Assembly: GCF_009938015.1 (NCBI RefSeq)
Contig: NZ_AP021884.1
Coordinates: forward strand, 1,103,501 to 1,167,500
DNA: 64,000 bases
Direction: 5' to 3'
Source: Sulfuriferula plumbiphila
Lineage (GTDB): Bacteria; Pseudomonadota; Gammaproteobacteria; Burkholderiales; Sulfuriferulaceae
Under the pieces are notes generated by a model. The model did not search any database. It saw nothing but the letters and a program-made list of their open reading frames with translations, and was not told the origin of the DNA. How positions within the stretch are numbered: position 1 is the stretch's first letter; each line of letters opens with the position of its first letter. The position numbers were made by a program, and so were the translations under genes. Of the stretch, positions 35,357 to 48,639 are shown in pieces.

Positions 35357-36244
35357 ATGGATATAGAACAGGCGCGCACTTTTCTCCATGTGGTAGCCAT
35401 AGGGAATTTTCTGGGCGCTGCCGAAAAACTTCACGTTACCCAATCCACGGTCAGTGCGCGTATCCAGAATCTGGAAAGGAAGCTGGGCGCAAAATTATTC
35501 AGCCGGGGAAAACAAGGTGCGGCATTGACGGCCGCCGGGCAGCGCTTCGTGCGCCACGCCCAGACGCTGGTGCGCACAGCAGATATCGCCAAGCAGGATG
35601 TGGGTTTGCCCGATGGCTATTCGGGCGGCTTGACCGTCAGCGGGCGTATCGCTTTATGGGAAGGTTTTTTGTCGCGCTGGGTGGCATGGATGCGGCAAGC
35701 CGCTCCGGCTATTTCCCTGCGCCTGGAGATCGGCTTCGAGCAGGACATCATGCACGGTCTGGTGCAGAACACACTGGATATCGGCTTGATGTACACGCCC
35801 GAAGCCCGTCCGGGGCTAGGCCTGGAACGCTTGTTTGATGAAACGCTGGTATTGGTAACGACCGACAGGATGCGCCCCTGGCCGGATCCAGGTTATGTCC
35901 ATGTGGACTGGGGCACGGAGTTCTTTCACCAGTTCTCCCTCAATTTTCCTGACCATCCGCCCCCGGCACTCAGCGCAAATGTTGGCTGGCTAGGCATCCA
36001 GCAACTCCTGACATCGGGTGGCTCGGCGTACTTTCCGCTGCGAATGGTACGCACGCTGCTTGCCAAAAAACGTTTGCACCGTGTGCCTGGCACCCCCCAT
36101 TTCTCGGTGACTGCGCACATGGTGTATCCCTTGTCACGCAACGATGATTTTCTGCAGCAGGCGCTGGCAGGTTTGCGGCTTCTGGGACGAGAGGAGCGGC
36201 GTGGACAGATATCAATGGATACAGACAACAGCCCAAATCCCTGA
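35357..36244 (+). CDS. LysR-family transcriptional regulator
   Basis: 295 residues. HTH GNFLGAAEKLHVTQSTVSAR (residues ~16-35), NLERKLGAKLFSRGKQGAALT, then an effector domain with QNTLDIGLMYTPEARPGL. Divergent from the GST gene with about 250 bp between, the classical place for a LysR regulator of that gene. Convergent with metG. Confidence 0.87.
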   Translation: MDIEQARTFLHVVAIGNFLGAAEKLHVTQSTVSARIQNLERKLGAKLFSRGKQGAALTAAGQRFVRHAQTLVRTADIAKQDVGLPDGYSGGLTVSGRIALWEGFLSRWVAWMRQAAPAISLRLEIGFEQDIMHGLVQNTLDIGLMYTPEARPGLGLERLFDETLVLVTTDRMRPWPDPGYVHVDWGTEFFHQFSLNFPDHPPPALSANVGWLGIQQLLTSGGSAYFPLRMVRTLLAKKRLHRVPGTPHFSVTAHMVYPLSRNDDFLQQALAGLRLLGREERRGQISMDTDNSPNP

Positions 36245-36308
36245 AGATGTGCGCGCTAATGCCGGCAAAGACGCCTTTTACCGGCGCAGGGAATAAGGGC
36301 TTGACCGT

Positions 36309-38354
36309 TTATTTCACCCGCATCCCGGGCACGGCGCCGTCATCCGGCGACAGGATATACAACCCCGCTGTTTCGCCCGAAGCGGCCAGCACCATGCCTT
36401 CGGAGACGCCGAATTTCATCTTGCGCGGCGCCAGATTGGCGACCATCACGGTCATGCGGCCGATCAATTTTTCCGGATCGTAGGCGGACTTGATGCCGGC
36501 AAAAACATTGCGGGTTTTGCCTTCGCCAATGTCCAGGGTCAGGCGAATCAGCTTGTCCGCGCCTTCCACGTGTTCGGCGTTGACGATTTTCGCCACGCGC
36601 AGGTCGATCCTGGCGAAATCATCTGCCGTAATGGTGTCGGCAATCGGCGCAATGACGTGGTTCTGCGCTTCAGCATGACGTGCCGGGGAATGCGCGTCGG
36701 CGCTGGCTGCCAGGCTTTGCTGGTTGGCAGCCACCAGGGCGTCAACCTGCTTCTGCTCGACACGCGTCATCAAGTGGCTGTAGGCGTTGATGCTATGGCT
36801 GGTCAGCAGCGTGCCCGCATCCACCCAGGCCAGCGCGGCGATGTTGAGGAAAGTTTCCACCTCGGTGGCGAGCCTGGGCAGGACCGGCTTGAGGTAAAGG
36901 GTGAGCAGACGGAACAGGTTGACGCTGACCGAGCAGACTTCGTGCAACAGTGCCTCGCTACCTTCCTGTTTGGCCAGTTCCCAGGGTTTGTTGTCGTTGA
37001 CGTACTGGTTGGCCAGGTCGGTGAGGCGCATGATTTCCCGCAACGCCTTGCCGTATTCGCGCGTCTCGTAGCATTCGCCGATGAGCGTGGCGGCGTGCTG
37101 GACTTCGGCGAGCAATTCCGAGGTGGGCAGGCGGGCGGCCAGTTTGCCGTCAAAACGCCTGGCGATGAAACCGGCGGTGCGGCTGGCGATGTTGACGTAT
37201 TTGCCGACCAGGTCACTATTTACCCGGGCGATGAAGTCGGCCAGATTCAGATCCAGGTCTTCCATGCTGCCGTTGATCTTGGCGGCGTAGTAGTAGCGCA
37301 GCCATTCCGGGTCCATGCCGCTGGCCAGGTAGCTCTCGGCGGTGATGAAAGTGCCGCGCGATTTGGACATCTTGGCACCGTTGACGGTGAGGAAACCGTG
37401 CGCGAACACGCCGCTCGGGGTGCGGTAGCCGGCGTTTTTCAGCATGGCCGGCCAGAACAGGGCATGGAAATAGAGGATGTCCTTGCCGATGAAGTGATAC
37501 AGCTCGGCGCCGGAATCGTTTTGCCACCAGGCGTCGAAGTCCAGGTTTTTTTCCGCCGCGAGCTTCTTGAAGCTCGCCATATAGCCGATGGGGGCGTCCA
37601 GCCAGACGTAAAAATATTTGCCCGGCGCATCGGGGATTTCAAAGCCGAAGTAGGGCGCGTCGCGCGAGATGTCCCAGTTTTGCAGACCTGCGGCAAACCA
37701 CTCGTCCAGCTTGTTGGCGGCCTCCTGCTGGAGCGCGCCGGAGCGTGTCCATTCGCGCAGAAACGCTTCGCAGGCGCCGAGCCTGAAGAAGTAATGCTCG
37801 GATTCGCGCCGCACCGGCGTGCTGCCGGAGATGGCTGAGACCGGGTTGATCAGATCCGTGGGCGTATAGGTTGCACCACACACTTCGCAGCCGTCACCAT
37901 ACTGATCCTGCGCGCCACACTTGGGACACTGGCCCTTGATGAAGCGGTCCGGCAGGAACATTTCCCTGACCGGATCGTAGTATTGCTCGATGGTCTTTTG
38001 CTCGATCAGCCCGGCTTCGCGCAGCTTCAGGTACACCGTGCCGGACAGCTCGCGGTTTTCCCCGGAGTTGGTCGAGTGGTAACTGTCGAAGCCGACGTGA
38101 AAGCCGGTAAAGTCGCGCAGATGTTCGCCGTGCACGCGTGCGATCAATTGTTCCGGCGTGATGCCTTCCTTTTCGGCGCGCAGCATGATGGGCGTACCGT
38201 GGGTGTCGTCGGCGCAGACGTAATAGCATTCATGCCCGTGCATTTTCTGGAAGCGCACCCAGATATCAGTCTGGATGTATTCCACCAGGTGGCCAAGGTG
38301 AATGGCGCCGTTGGCGTAGGGCAGGGCGGAAGTGACGAGAATTTTGCGGGTCAT
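36309..38354 (-). CDS. metG: Methionyl-tRNA synthetase
   Basis: 681 residues. HLGH in [13 protein letters not shown], zinc knuckle [24 protein letters not shown] in [11 protein letters not shown], anticodon-binding helices, and a C-terminal EMAP/Trbp111-like domain ([20 protein letters not shown]) that gives dimer formation and tRNA binding. Attaches methionine to initiator and elongator tRNAs. Confidence 0.98.
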   Translation of the reverse strand: MTRKILVTSALPYANGAIHLGHLVEYIQTDIWVRFQKMHGHECYYVCADDTHGTPIMLRAEKEGITPEQLIARVHGEHLRDFTGFHVGFDSYHSTNSGENRELSGTVYLKLREAGLIEQKTIEQYYDPVREMFLPDRFIKGQCPKCGAQDQYGDGCEVCGATYTPTDLINPVSAISGSTPVRRESEHYFFRLGACEAFLREWTRSGALQQEAANKLDEWFAAGLQNWDISRDAPYFGFEIPDAPGKYFYVWLDAPIGYMASFKKLAAEKNLDFDAWWQNDSGAELYHFIGKDILYFHALFWPAMLKNAGYRTPSGVFAHGFLTVNGAKMSKSRGTFITAESYLASGMDPEWLRYYYAAKINGSMEDLDLNLADFIARVNSDLVGKYVNIASRTAGFIARRFDGKLAARLPTSELLAEVQHAATLIGECYETREYGKALREIMRLTDLANQYVNDNKPWELAKQEGSEALLHEVCSVSVNLFRLLTLYLKPVLPRLATEVETFLNIAALAWVDAGTLLTSHSINAYSHLMTRVEQKQVDALVAANQQSLAASADAHSPARHAEAQNHVIAPIADTITADDFARIDLRVAKIVNAEHVEGADKLIRLTLDIGEGKTRNVFAGIKSAYDPEKLIGRMTVMVANLAPRKMKFGVSEGMVLAASGETAGLYILSPDDGAVPGMRVK

Positions 38355-38414
38355 GGGGGTCAGTGATTGATAGGGACAGGTGGGGGTTCGTCGTATGGCA
38401 GCGAGGTGCGAAAC

Positions 38415-38786
38415 TTATTTCAGCCCCATGGTCAGGTAAGCGGACAGCACTATGCCAAGCACGGCGAGCAACAGCGTGGAAAGCGCCGCCATGTTGACCC
38501 AGTAGCCTTCCGGGATTTCCACCGGCTTCAGGGTGCGTAGCACGCGCCGGTACTGGATCACGGCCAGCACGGCCATCAGGCTGCCGAGCAGGATGAAACC
38601 CAGTCCCACCCAGAACGAGATGCCGCGCTCCAGGTGCTGCGGCGTCTGCGGGGCGAGCATGTGCAGGAACAGGCCGAAGCGCTCCACCACGAAGCCGAAC
38701 GCCATCAGCGTGAGGCAGGTGCGGTTCCAGGCCAGCAGGGTGCGCTCGGCGGCGAAAAATACGCGTGGGTCATTGAGATCGGACAT
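38415..38786 (-). CDS. DUF202 (YidH-like) membrane protein
   Basis: 123 residues, three membrane helices. RVFFAAERTLLAWNRTCLTLMAFGF is the DUF202 signature. Function unknown; members are found in bacteria and in yeast VTC complexes. Lies 9 bp after acnA on the same strand, so probably cotranscribed with it. Confidence 0.88.
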   Translation of the reverse strand: MSDLNDPRVFFAAERTLLAWNRTCLTLMAFGFVVERFGLFLHMLAPQTPQHLERGISFWVGLGFILLGSLMAVLAVIQYRRVLRTLKPVEIPEGYWVNMAALSTLLLAVLGIVLSAYLTMGLK

Positions 38787-38795
38787 ATGGTTCTC

Positions 38796-41639
<2,844 letters not shown>

Positions 41640-41760
41640 GGTGGGATGTGCCGAAAACGTTAAAAGTTCATGATTTTACCGCATTCACCACGTAAATTTT
41701 CAGCCGGGAATGGCCATTGCTGGCAGAATCGGACATAAAACCAAAAACAGGGAAGCTGGG

Positions 41761-41875
41761 ATGGACAAATTCACCCGCATTTTCAAGCTGCACCAGATCC
41801 TGGACGGCGCGCCGCGCACCCATTACCCGTACCGATTTGAAAGCCCGGCTCGAATGTTCCAGCGCCTCCCTCACC
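41761..41875 (+). pseudogene. N-terminal fragment of a WYL/DeoR-type regulator
   Basis: MDKFTRIFKLHQILDGA, then, after a one-base frameshift near 41810, APITRTDLKARLECSSAS: the HTH start of YafY-like WYL regulators, which often flank CRISPR-Cas loci. At about 41876 the sequence turns into the 3' part of cas5e. The WYL domain is absent. Confidence 0.65.
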
Positions 41876-42232
41876 TCGGCTCATCGCCGAGGCGCGTACC
41901 TGTTCGACGCGGCGTTTACTGTGGCCGTGGGCAGCAAACCGGGAGCTTCCGTCACACTCACACAGCTCGCCGCTGCCTTGCGTCAGCCTCTCTACACCCC
42001 CTCGCTCGGACGGCGCTCCTGCCCGCTGGCGCGTCCGCTGCTGGAAGGCGAACTCGAAGCTGAAGACGCGCTGGCTGCGCTGGCCAAAACGGCACCTGTG
42101 GACGGACTTGTCTATAGCGAGACGCAGCAATCCGATCAACCCCTGCGCCTGCGCGACGTGCCTCTGCATGGGCACAAACGCCAGTTCGGCACCCGCCTGG
42201 TCTACCTGCACAAGGATCCAACATGTTCCTGA
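41876..42232 (+). pseudogene. cas5e: Cas5e (CasD), N-terminally truncated
   Basis: About 118 codons corresponding to the C-terminal half of Cas5e: GAYLFDAAFTVAVGSKPG, LAAALRQPLYTPSLGRRSCP, PVDGLVYSE, and LHGHKRQFGTRLVYLHK. The N-terminal RRM half is missing, and the remaining frame is fused to a regulator fragment. The 3' end overlaps cas6e by 10 bp as in intact I-E operons. Cascade assembly should be impossible; cas3, cse1, cse2 and cas7 are absent too. Confidence 0.8.
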
Positions 42233-42846
42233 GTCGCGTTGAAATACCTTGGGACGCCGCGCGCAACCCCTACAACCTGCACCGGCAGCTTTGGCATTTG
42301 TTCCCTGGTGAAGACCGTGAATCCCGCAGCAGCGACGACGAAACCCGTCAGGGATTCTTGTTTCGGATCGAGGAAAATGCGACTGGTCGCCCGGCCAGAT
42401 TGCTGGTGCAATCGCGTCGCGCACCGACTCGGGCAAACGGCTTACTCCTCGTTGGCACACGCGAGATCACCCCATGCCCCAGTGCGGGTCAGCGCTTGGC
42501 CTTCGTGCTCACGGCTAACCCGGTTAAAACCATTGTTGACGCCCAGCGCGATGCCAAGCCGGGGAAGCAATCCGAAAAGTGTCGCGTGCCCTTCATCAAG
42601 GAAGAAGAGCAGCGCCAGTGGCTTCTCCGCAAATTGGGCGAAGCGGGCGAAGTCGAGGCTGTCAGTGTACTGCCCCATGCCCCAGTGTATTTCCACAAGG
42701 GTAGCCGTGCCGGCAAGCTCGTAACCGCCACATTTGAGGGGGTGTTGCGCGTGCGAGATCCAGACCGTTTAGCGGCCTTGCTCGCAAACGGCATCGGCCC
42801 CGCCAAAGCCTTCGGCTGCGGTTTGCTGCTGGTGCGGCGGATATAA
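42223..42846 (+). CDS. cas6e: Cas6e (CasE) pre-crRNA endoribonuclease
   Basis: 207 residues, full length. MFLSRVEIPWDAARNPYNLHRQLWHLF contains the catalytic-region His of Cas6e; FLFRIEE and LLVQS follow, and the C-terminal glycine-rich GIGPAKAFGCGLLLV loop that binds the crRNA hairpin is intact. It could still process repeat RNA although its partners are gone. Confidence 0.93.
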   Translation: MFLSRVEIPWDAARNPYNLHRQLWHLFPGEDRESRSSDDETRQGFLFRIEENATGRPARLLVQSRRAPTRANGLLLVGTREITPCPSAGQRLAFVLTANPVKTIVDAQRDAKPGKQSEKCRVPFIKEEEQRQWLLRKLGEAGEVEAVSVLPHAPVYFHKGSRAGKLVTATFEGVLRVRDPDRLAALLANGIGPAKAFGCGLLLVRRI

Positions 42847-42850
42847 CGGT

Positions 42851-42879
42851 TTGCTCGCAGGACTATAGGCCGCTATTAT
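42851..42879 (+). promoter_or_regulatory. Sigma-70-type promoter of the toxin-antitoxin pair
   Basis: TTGCTC, 17 bp, TATTAT; just after it comes ATGCATTGCATATGC, a dyad suited to antitoxin autorepression. AAAGGA and the ATG follow. Confidence 0.6.
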
Positions 42880-42914
42880 AATGCATTGCATATGCGATAC
42901 TCAAAGGAGATGCC

Positions 42915-43196
42915 ATGAAAAACGCCACTTTGCCCCCTTTGCGTGTGGAAAGTGAACTACGCGCGGCGGCTGAATCAGTTTTACAGGAAGGTGAGACCTT
43001 GTCGGGCTTTGTGCTGGAGGCGGTGCGTTTAAATATCGCGCGCCGTGAAGCACAACGCGAATTCATAACGCGCGGCCTGGTTGCGCGTGAAGAGGCCAAA
43101 CTGTCCGGTCATTACGTTTCGTCTGACGAAATGCTCAAGCGCCTGGATGCGTCGCTTGCCAAGGCGCGTGCCAAACAGGCGGTCGGTAACAGGTGA
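42915..43196 (+). CDS. Antitoxin, ribbon-helix-helix (YlcI/YnfO-like)
   Basis: 93 residues. LPPLRVESELRAAAESVLQEG resembles an RHH strand and first helix, followed by ETLSGFVLEAVRLNIARREAQ and a charged helical tail with EEAKLSGHYVSSDEML that would wrap the toxin. Overlaps the toxin gene by 4 bp (GTGA). Confidence 0.8.
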   Translation: MKNATLPPLRVESELRAAAESVLQEGETLSGFVLEAVRLNIARREAQREFITRGLVAREEAKLSGHYVSSDEMLKRLDASLAKARAKQAVGNR

Positions 43197-43492
43197 GGTA
43201 TCAAGTCCGCTTTGCGTCTGCTGCAGCGGATGATTTGCAGCGGCTGTTTGATTTTCTGGCTGAGCAGGATCTGGCCGCAGCCGAGCGGGCGCGGGCGGTA
43301 ATCAGTCAGGCCATTGAGGTTTTGCAAATCTTCCCGTTCAGTTGCCGCAAGGCCTCTCCCGAAAACCCGTTCTTGCGGGAACTGGTGATCAGCTTTGGCA
43401 GCTATGGTTATGTCGCGCTGTTTGAAGTGGAAGATGCCGAAAGCGTGACTGTGCTGGCGGTGCGCCACCAGCGCGAAGACGATTACCACTAA
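43193..43492 (+). CDS. RelE/ParE-family toxin
   Basis: 99 residues, GTG start. YQVRFASAAADDLQRLFDFL opening, helix with ARAVISQAIEVL, FPFSCRKA, then RELVISFGSYGYVALFEVE and TVLAVRHQREDDY, the ParE/RelE beta-sheet end. Whether it targets gyrase or mRNA is not clear; ParE-like features dominate. Complete module with its own promoter, inserted between cas6e and cas1. Confidence 0.85.
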   Translation: MRYQVRFASAAADDLQRLFDFLAEQDLAAAERARAVISQAIEVLQIFPFSCRKASPENPFLRELVISFGSYGYVALFEVEDAESVTVLAVRHQREDDYH

Positions 43493-43505
43493 GCGCAAAC
43501 TCATC

Positions 43506-44703
<1,198 letters not shown>

Positions 44704-44797
44704 CAACATGAATAATTTATCGCTGCCTACCCACGTAAAATTCGGTAGGATTTTAGTGCGTTAGGTTTATTTGGTAGAACAATAAGTTGCAAGAAGT

Positions 44798-44886
44798 GTG
44801 TTCCCCGCACCCGCGGGGATGAACCGCAGCCGCAGCCAATCGCCACGCAGCCTGTCAGGTGTTCCCCGCACCCGCGGGATGAGGCG
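44798..44886 (+). CRISPR. Minimal type I-E CRISPR array (two repeats, one spacer)
   Basis: Repeat 1 at 44798-44826 is 29 bp, GTGTTCCCCGCACCCGCGGG then GATGAACCG, the standard I-E repeat. The spacer at 44827-44858 is 32 bp. Repeat 2 from 44859 has lost one G and differs at its end, as terminal repeats do. About 95 bp of AT-richer leader separate it from cas2. The array has either shrunk or never grown. Confidence 0.9.
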
Positions 44887-45055
44887 ATGGTGAGGCTAAA
44901 TATAGCTAGCGCTATTTTGGTTCTATAGTCAGCTTGAGCAAGCTAGTTATGCAGATGAAGCTTGGCTTGTTTACGCTGCAATATTTTTGTGATACGACTG
45001 ATACCGCGCAAGTGCGCCGGCAGACTCGCCCCCAACGATGCACCAGGAGAAAACA

Positions 45056-45955
45056 ATGAACGCAGTTGTGGAATTTCAGCAGTTCAGCAACGCCAGCTTG
45101 GAACAGGTCCGCATCCGTTTCGATGAAGAATACGGTGTCATGTGGTCGTTCATGCGGCCTGAACCGAGACCGTGCTTTACCAGGACGACATTGCAGGACT
45201 TGTTGCAGCACCATACGTATCTGGAAAGCATGAAAGGACGTGTTGTTTCAAATGGCAATTTTCAGCAGACAAACTATTTGATTTTGGCCTCGGACCTACA
45301 GGGGGTGTTTAATCTTGGCGGCGATCTAGCCGCGTTTGGCGAAGCAATCAGGGCTCAAACGCGAAAGGAGTTATTGTCCTATGCCAAGCTATGCATTGAT
45401 AACGTATGGACTTTCTATAATCTGCAGGCGCCCATCACGACCATTTCCATGGTTCAGGGCCAGGCGATGGGGGGAGGATTTGAGGCAGCGCTATCCGCCC
45501 ATGTGATGATTGCGGAGAAAAGTGCGCTGATGGGCTTGCCGGAAGTGCTGTTCAACCTCTTTCCGGGCATGGGCGCGTTGAGTTTCCTGTCGCGCAAGAT
45601 CGGCATGCGGGCGGCTGAAGCCATGGTGCGCTCGGGCAGGGTATACACGGCGACGGAGCTGCACGAGATGGGCGTGGTGGATGTGCTGGCCGAGGATGGC
45701 CAGGGCGAAAAGACGCTGTATGACTGGATACGCAAGAATCACCGCTCGCTCAATTCGTTCCAGGCCATCCAGCGCGCCAGGCAGCGCGTGAACCCGCTCA
45801 CCGTAGAAGAGCTGTACGAGATCACCGAGATTTGGGTGGATGCGGCGCTGCGCCTGAGCGAGCGCGACCTCAGGATCATGGAGCGCCTGGTGCGGGCGCA
45901 GAACCGCAAGGTGACCGAGCCGGAGCCGGTCGTGGCGGAGCAGGCAAGCGCCTGA
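45056..45955 (+). CDS. rpfF: DSF synthase RpfF (crotonase family)
   Basis: 299 residues from ATG 45056 (AGGAGA site before it). Makes cis-2-unsaturated fatty acid signals from acyl-ACP. SDLQGVFNLGGDLAAF, VQGQAMGGGFEAALSAHVMIAE and MGLPEVLFNLFPGMGALSFL contain the two catalytic Glu residues known in RpfF (GGGFE and LPEVLF). The C-terminal RITEIWVD-like ITEIWVDAALRLSERDLR, then MERLVRAQNR, is typical of RpfF and not of ordinary enoyl-CoA hydratases. Two short dyads (44902-44915, 44931-44944) lie upstream. Convergent with rpfC. Confidence 0.9.
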   Translation: MNAVVEFQQFSNASLEQVRIRFDEEYGVMWSFMRPEPRPCFTRTTLQDLLQHHTYLESMKGRVVSNGNFQQTNYLILASDLQGVFNLGGDLAAFGEAIRAQTRKELLSYAKLCIDNVWTFYNLQAPITTISMVQGQAMGGGFEAALSAHVMIAEKSALMGLPEVLFNLFPGMGALSFLSRKIGMRAAEAMVRSGRVYTATELHEMGVVDVLAEDGQGEKTLYDWIRKNHRSLNSFQAIQRARQRVNPLTVEELYEITEIWVDAALRLSERDLRIMERLVRAQNRKVTEPEPVVAEQASA

Positions 45956-45959
45956 GGCT

Positions 45960-48095
45960 TCAGCGTGCGGCGGTCTGGCGGCGACTGAGGTAATCCTCGA
46001 TGGCGGCGCGCGCGGCTGCGTAGTCCGTGCGCAATAGCCCGACCATGGCGCTACCGCGAAAGCGCAGTTCGCCCGGACCGGCGCGGTCTATGGTTTCGGC
46101 GCGGCCGAATACGCCACGGGCGCCGATGCTCAGGCTATTGCCCTTGAGGGCGTGGCAATGGTCGCGCAGGGCGCCGTATTGTTTTTGCTGCACCGCGTGT
46201 TCGATCCTGTCCAGCAATTCGCCCGAGTCACGCAGGTAATTGCGTAGCAGACGCTGCACAAACAGGGCATCGCCGGCGCCCAGGATTTCCAGTTCCCTGA
46301 GCGTTGCGGCATCCAGCACGGCACGCGTTTCCGCGCTGGCTGGAGGGCTGGAGCGGGAACCGCCCATGACCGTATTCAGCCAGTGTTCGGCGCTGGCGGA
46401 AGGCATGCCCAGCAGATTTGCAATGGTGCCAAACAGGGTGGACGCATCCACAGGCTTGCTCAGGAAAGCATCGAATCCGGCTTCCTTGGCGGCCTGGCGT
46501 GCGCTCAGCGTGGCATCGGCGGTGAACAGGATGAAACGGGTGCGGGTGTCGTCAGCGCGGGTGAAGCGATACAGCTTCAGGGCGTCTGTCCCGCTCAGGC
46601 CGGCCATGTTGAGATCGGCGATGACCAGGTCGAAGCTGGACTGTTCCAGTTGATCCAGCAATTCTTCGCCATTGGCAGACAGGGAGACGTGGTGGCCGGC
46701 CAGCTCCAGTAGCCGCAGCAATATTTTCTGGTTGGTGGCGTCGTCCTCGCACACCAGGATGCGCAGCGTGTTCTCGAGGCCCGCATCCCGGGTGGCGGGC
46801 AATGGCACGATTTCGGCGCTGCCTGGCTGAGCCTGGACCGCTTTTTCCAGTGGCAAGTCGAACCAGAAGCGGCTACCCAGACCCTCTGCGCTTTCGAACG
46901 AGAGGCGTCCACCCATGGCTTCCACCAGATGCCTGGTGATGGTCAGCCCCAGCCCGCTGCCGCCGAAGCGACGCGTGGTGGAGATATCCGCCTGGGTGAA
47001 ACTCTCGAATATTTTGCCTTGTGCGCTGGTGGGAATGCCCACACCGGTGTCCGCCACTTCGAAGCGCATATTGCGGTGATGTTCATTTTCCCCAAGTATT
47101 GAAAGGGAGAGGGTAACGCTGCCGCGCTCTGTGAACTTGACCGCGTTGCCCACCAGATTGGCGAGCACTTGTTGCAGCCGATGAGGGTCGCCGCGCAGTG
47201 TGCCCGCCGCGGCCGCGATGTGGGTATCCAGACGGATGCTTTTGGCTTCCGCCTGGGAGCGGAAGATTTTGACCGTCTCTTCCAGCAGGCTATTCACGGA
47301 AAAATCCGTGTGCTCGATAGCCAGCTTGCCATCTTCGATTTTGGCGAAATCCAGTACGTTATTGAGCAGGGATACCAGCAATCTGGAAGAGCTGTTCAAT
47401 GTGCCGAGCAGGTCCTGTTGCTCGCTGTTGAGCGGGGTCGCCTTGAGCAGGGTACTGATACCGATAATGCCGCTTAAAGGTGTGCGAATCTCGTGGCTCA
47501 TGTTGGCCACAAAGCGGGTTTTCGCGGCGTTGGCTTCTTCCGCTTTTTGCCTGGCCTCGTTCATCCTTCTGATCAGTGCGGAAACATAAATCGGCAAGGC
47601 AAGCAACATTAACATTACGCTATAGCTGATAGCCTCGTGCTCATCCCAGTAAGGATTAACCTGAGTCGTGATGGCAAACCCCACTATGCTTAGTACCTGA
47701 GCATGAATGAGGTATTTTCTGCCGAAGCGGAATCCATTGCCGAAAATGACCCACAAATAAACGCCTACTACCATGACACCTACTTCGCCAGTAAACGCCA
47801 TAAATAATGTTGTCCCTCCCTGATCCACCCATGCTCCTGCCAAACGACGGACAACAGACGGTTTGCTGCTATACAGAATGGAGCCTATTAGTACCAGGGT
47901 AAGGAAAAGAAACACACTGAGAATGCTGAAAGCGACAATGTCATTGTGGCTCAGCGTGGTATGGGTGAGGTAACGGTATAGCAGATACACTAGGATAGCC
48001 AACCCAATACCCAGCCGAATCAATGACTGCTCAAGTTCGACCCTGTCGCATTTCGCAACACGATCAGTGAACCAAATCTTCATTTTATCCAGCAT
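45960..48095 (-). CDS. rpfC: RpfC-type hybrid sensor histidine kinase
   Basis: 711 residues. About five N-terminal membrane helices (residues ~25-175), HisKA with phospho-His ~201 in VANMSHEIRTPLSG, HATPase (NLVGNAVKF, DTGVGIP, GGSGLGLTI), a receiver with Asp ~493 in LVIADLNMAG, and a C-terminal Hpt with His ~648 in HCHALKGNS. That exact order with a short membrane sensor is RpfC, the DSF receptor. Adjacent to rpfF (convergent, 4-bp gap) and downstream of rpfG. Confidence 0.9.
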   Translation of the reverse strand: MLDKMKIWFTDRVAKCDRVELEQSLIRLGIGLAILVYLLYRYLTHTTLSHNDIVAFSILSVFLFLTLVLIGSILYSSKPSVVRRLAGAWVDQGGTTLFMAFTGEVGVMVVGVYLWVIFGNGFRFGRKYLIHAQVLSIVGFAITTQVNPYWDEHEAISYSVMLMLLALPIYVSALIRRMNEARQKAEEANAAKTRFVANMSHEIRTPLSGIIGISTLLKATPLNSEQQDLLGTLNSSSRLLVSLLNNVLDFAKIEDGKLAIEHTDFSVNSLLEETVKIFRSQAEAKSIRLDTHIAAAAGTLRGDPHRLQQVLANLVGNAVKFTERGSVTLSLSILGENEHHRNMRFEVADTGVGIPTSAQGKIFESFTQADISTTRRFGGSGLGLTITRHLVEAMGGRLSFESAEGLGSRFWFDLPLEKAVQAQPGSAEIVPLPATRDAGLENTLRILVCEDDATNQKILLRLLELAGHHVSLSANGEELLDQLEQSSFDLVIADLNMAGLSGTDALKLYRFTRADDTRTRFILFTADATLSARQAAKEAGFDAFLSKPVDASTLFGTIANLLGMPSASAEHWLNTVMGGSRSSPPASAETRAVLDAATLRELEILGAGDALFVQRLLRNYLRDSGELLDRIEHAVQQKQYGALRDHCHALKGNSLSIGARGVFGRAETIDRAGPGELRFRGSAMVGLLRTDYAAARAAIEDYLSRRQTAAR

Positions 48096-48114
48096 GGGTA
48101 GTGGCCTGTCTGCT

Positions 48115-48546
48115 TTACTGTGTTGTGTATTGCCGTCTGCTTTGTTCGAGCAGGGTCCGGGCTATTTTTGACAACTGCGCTGCCCGCGCGGGTTTGATCA
48201 GGCAGGCCGAAACGCCCGCTGCGAGCAATTGTTGATGAATTTTTTCGTCTTTTAGCGCGGTCACCACGATTATCGGCCGCATCGGCTCAATGCTTGAGTC
48301 ACGTACAGCATTGACGAAATGGATGCCGTCCATCTGGTGCATCCGGTAATCGGTGACAATCAGGTCTGCCGGTTTTTGACGCAGCCACTCGAGTGCGGCT
48401 TTGGGATCCGTCATGGATACGATGCGCAAATCCATGGAGAGGGATTTCAGCACTGCAGTGTGGATCGCCAGCACCATGGGCTGATCATCTATGATGAGAA
48501 CGGTCTGGCGATAGGTGGGGGCACTGCGTATATCGCGGACGGACAT
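48115..48546 (-). CDS. Stand-alone response-regulator receiver domain
   Basis: 143 residues, only a receiver: VLIIDDQPMVLAIH acidic pair, phospho-acceptor Asp in LIVTDYRMHQMDGI, Thr in VVTALKD, and Lys in ACLIKPARAAQ. There is no output domain. It lies between rpfG and rpfC, on the same strand. Its opening resembles the RpfG receiver (VLILDDQ), so it may be a duplicate acting as a phosphate sink or intermediate in the DSF phosphorelay. Confidence 0.88.
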   Translation of the reverse strand: MSVRDIRSAPTYRQTVLIIDDQPMVLAIHTAVLKSLSMDLRIVSMTDPKAALEWLRQKPADLIVTDYRMHQMDGIHFVNAVRDSSIEPMRPIIVVTALKDEKIHQQLLAAGVSACLIKPARAAQLSKIARTLLEQSRRQYTTQ

Positions 48547-48639
48547 GGGGCTGAGGGAATCTCGAGTGAGAATAAACGCTGTGAAGCAAAAGATGCGAGC
48601 ATCGTGGCGCCCATTTTTTGGGTTCCTCGGGTATCGGAT

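Noticed and set aside
45056-45955. Ordinary enoyl-CoA hydratase
   Set aside because: The C-terminal ITEIWVD region and the neighbouring rpfC and rpfG argue for RpfF.
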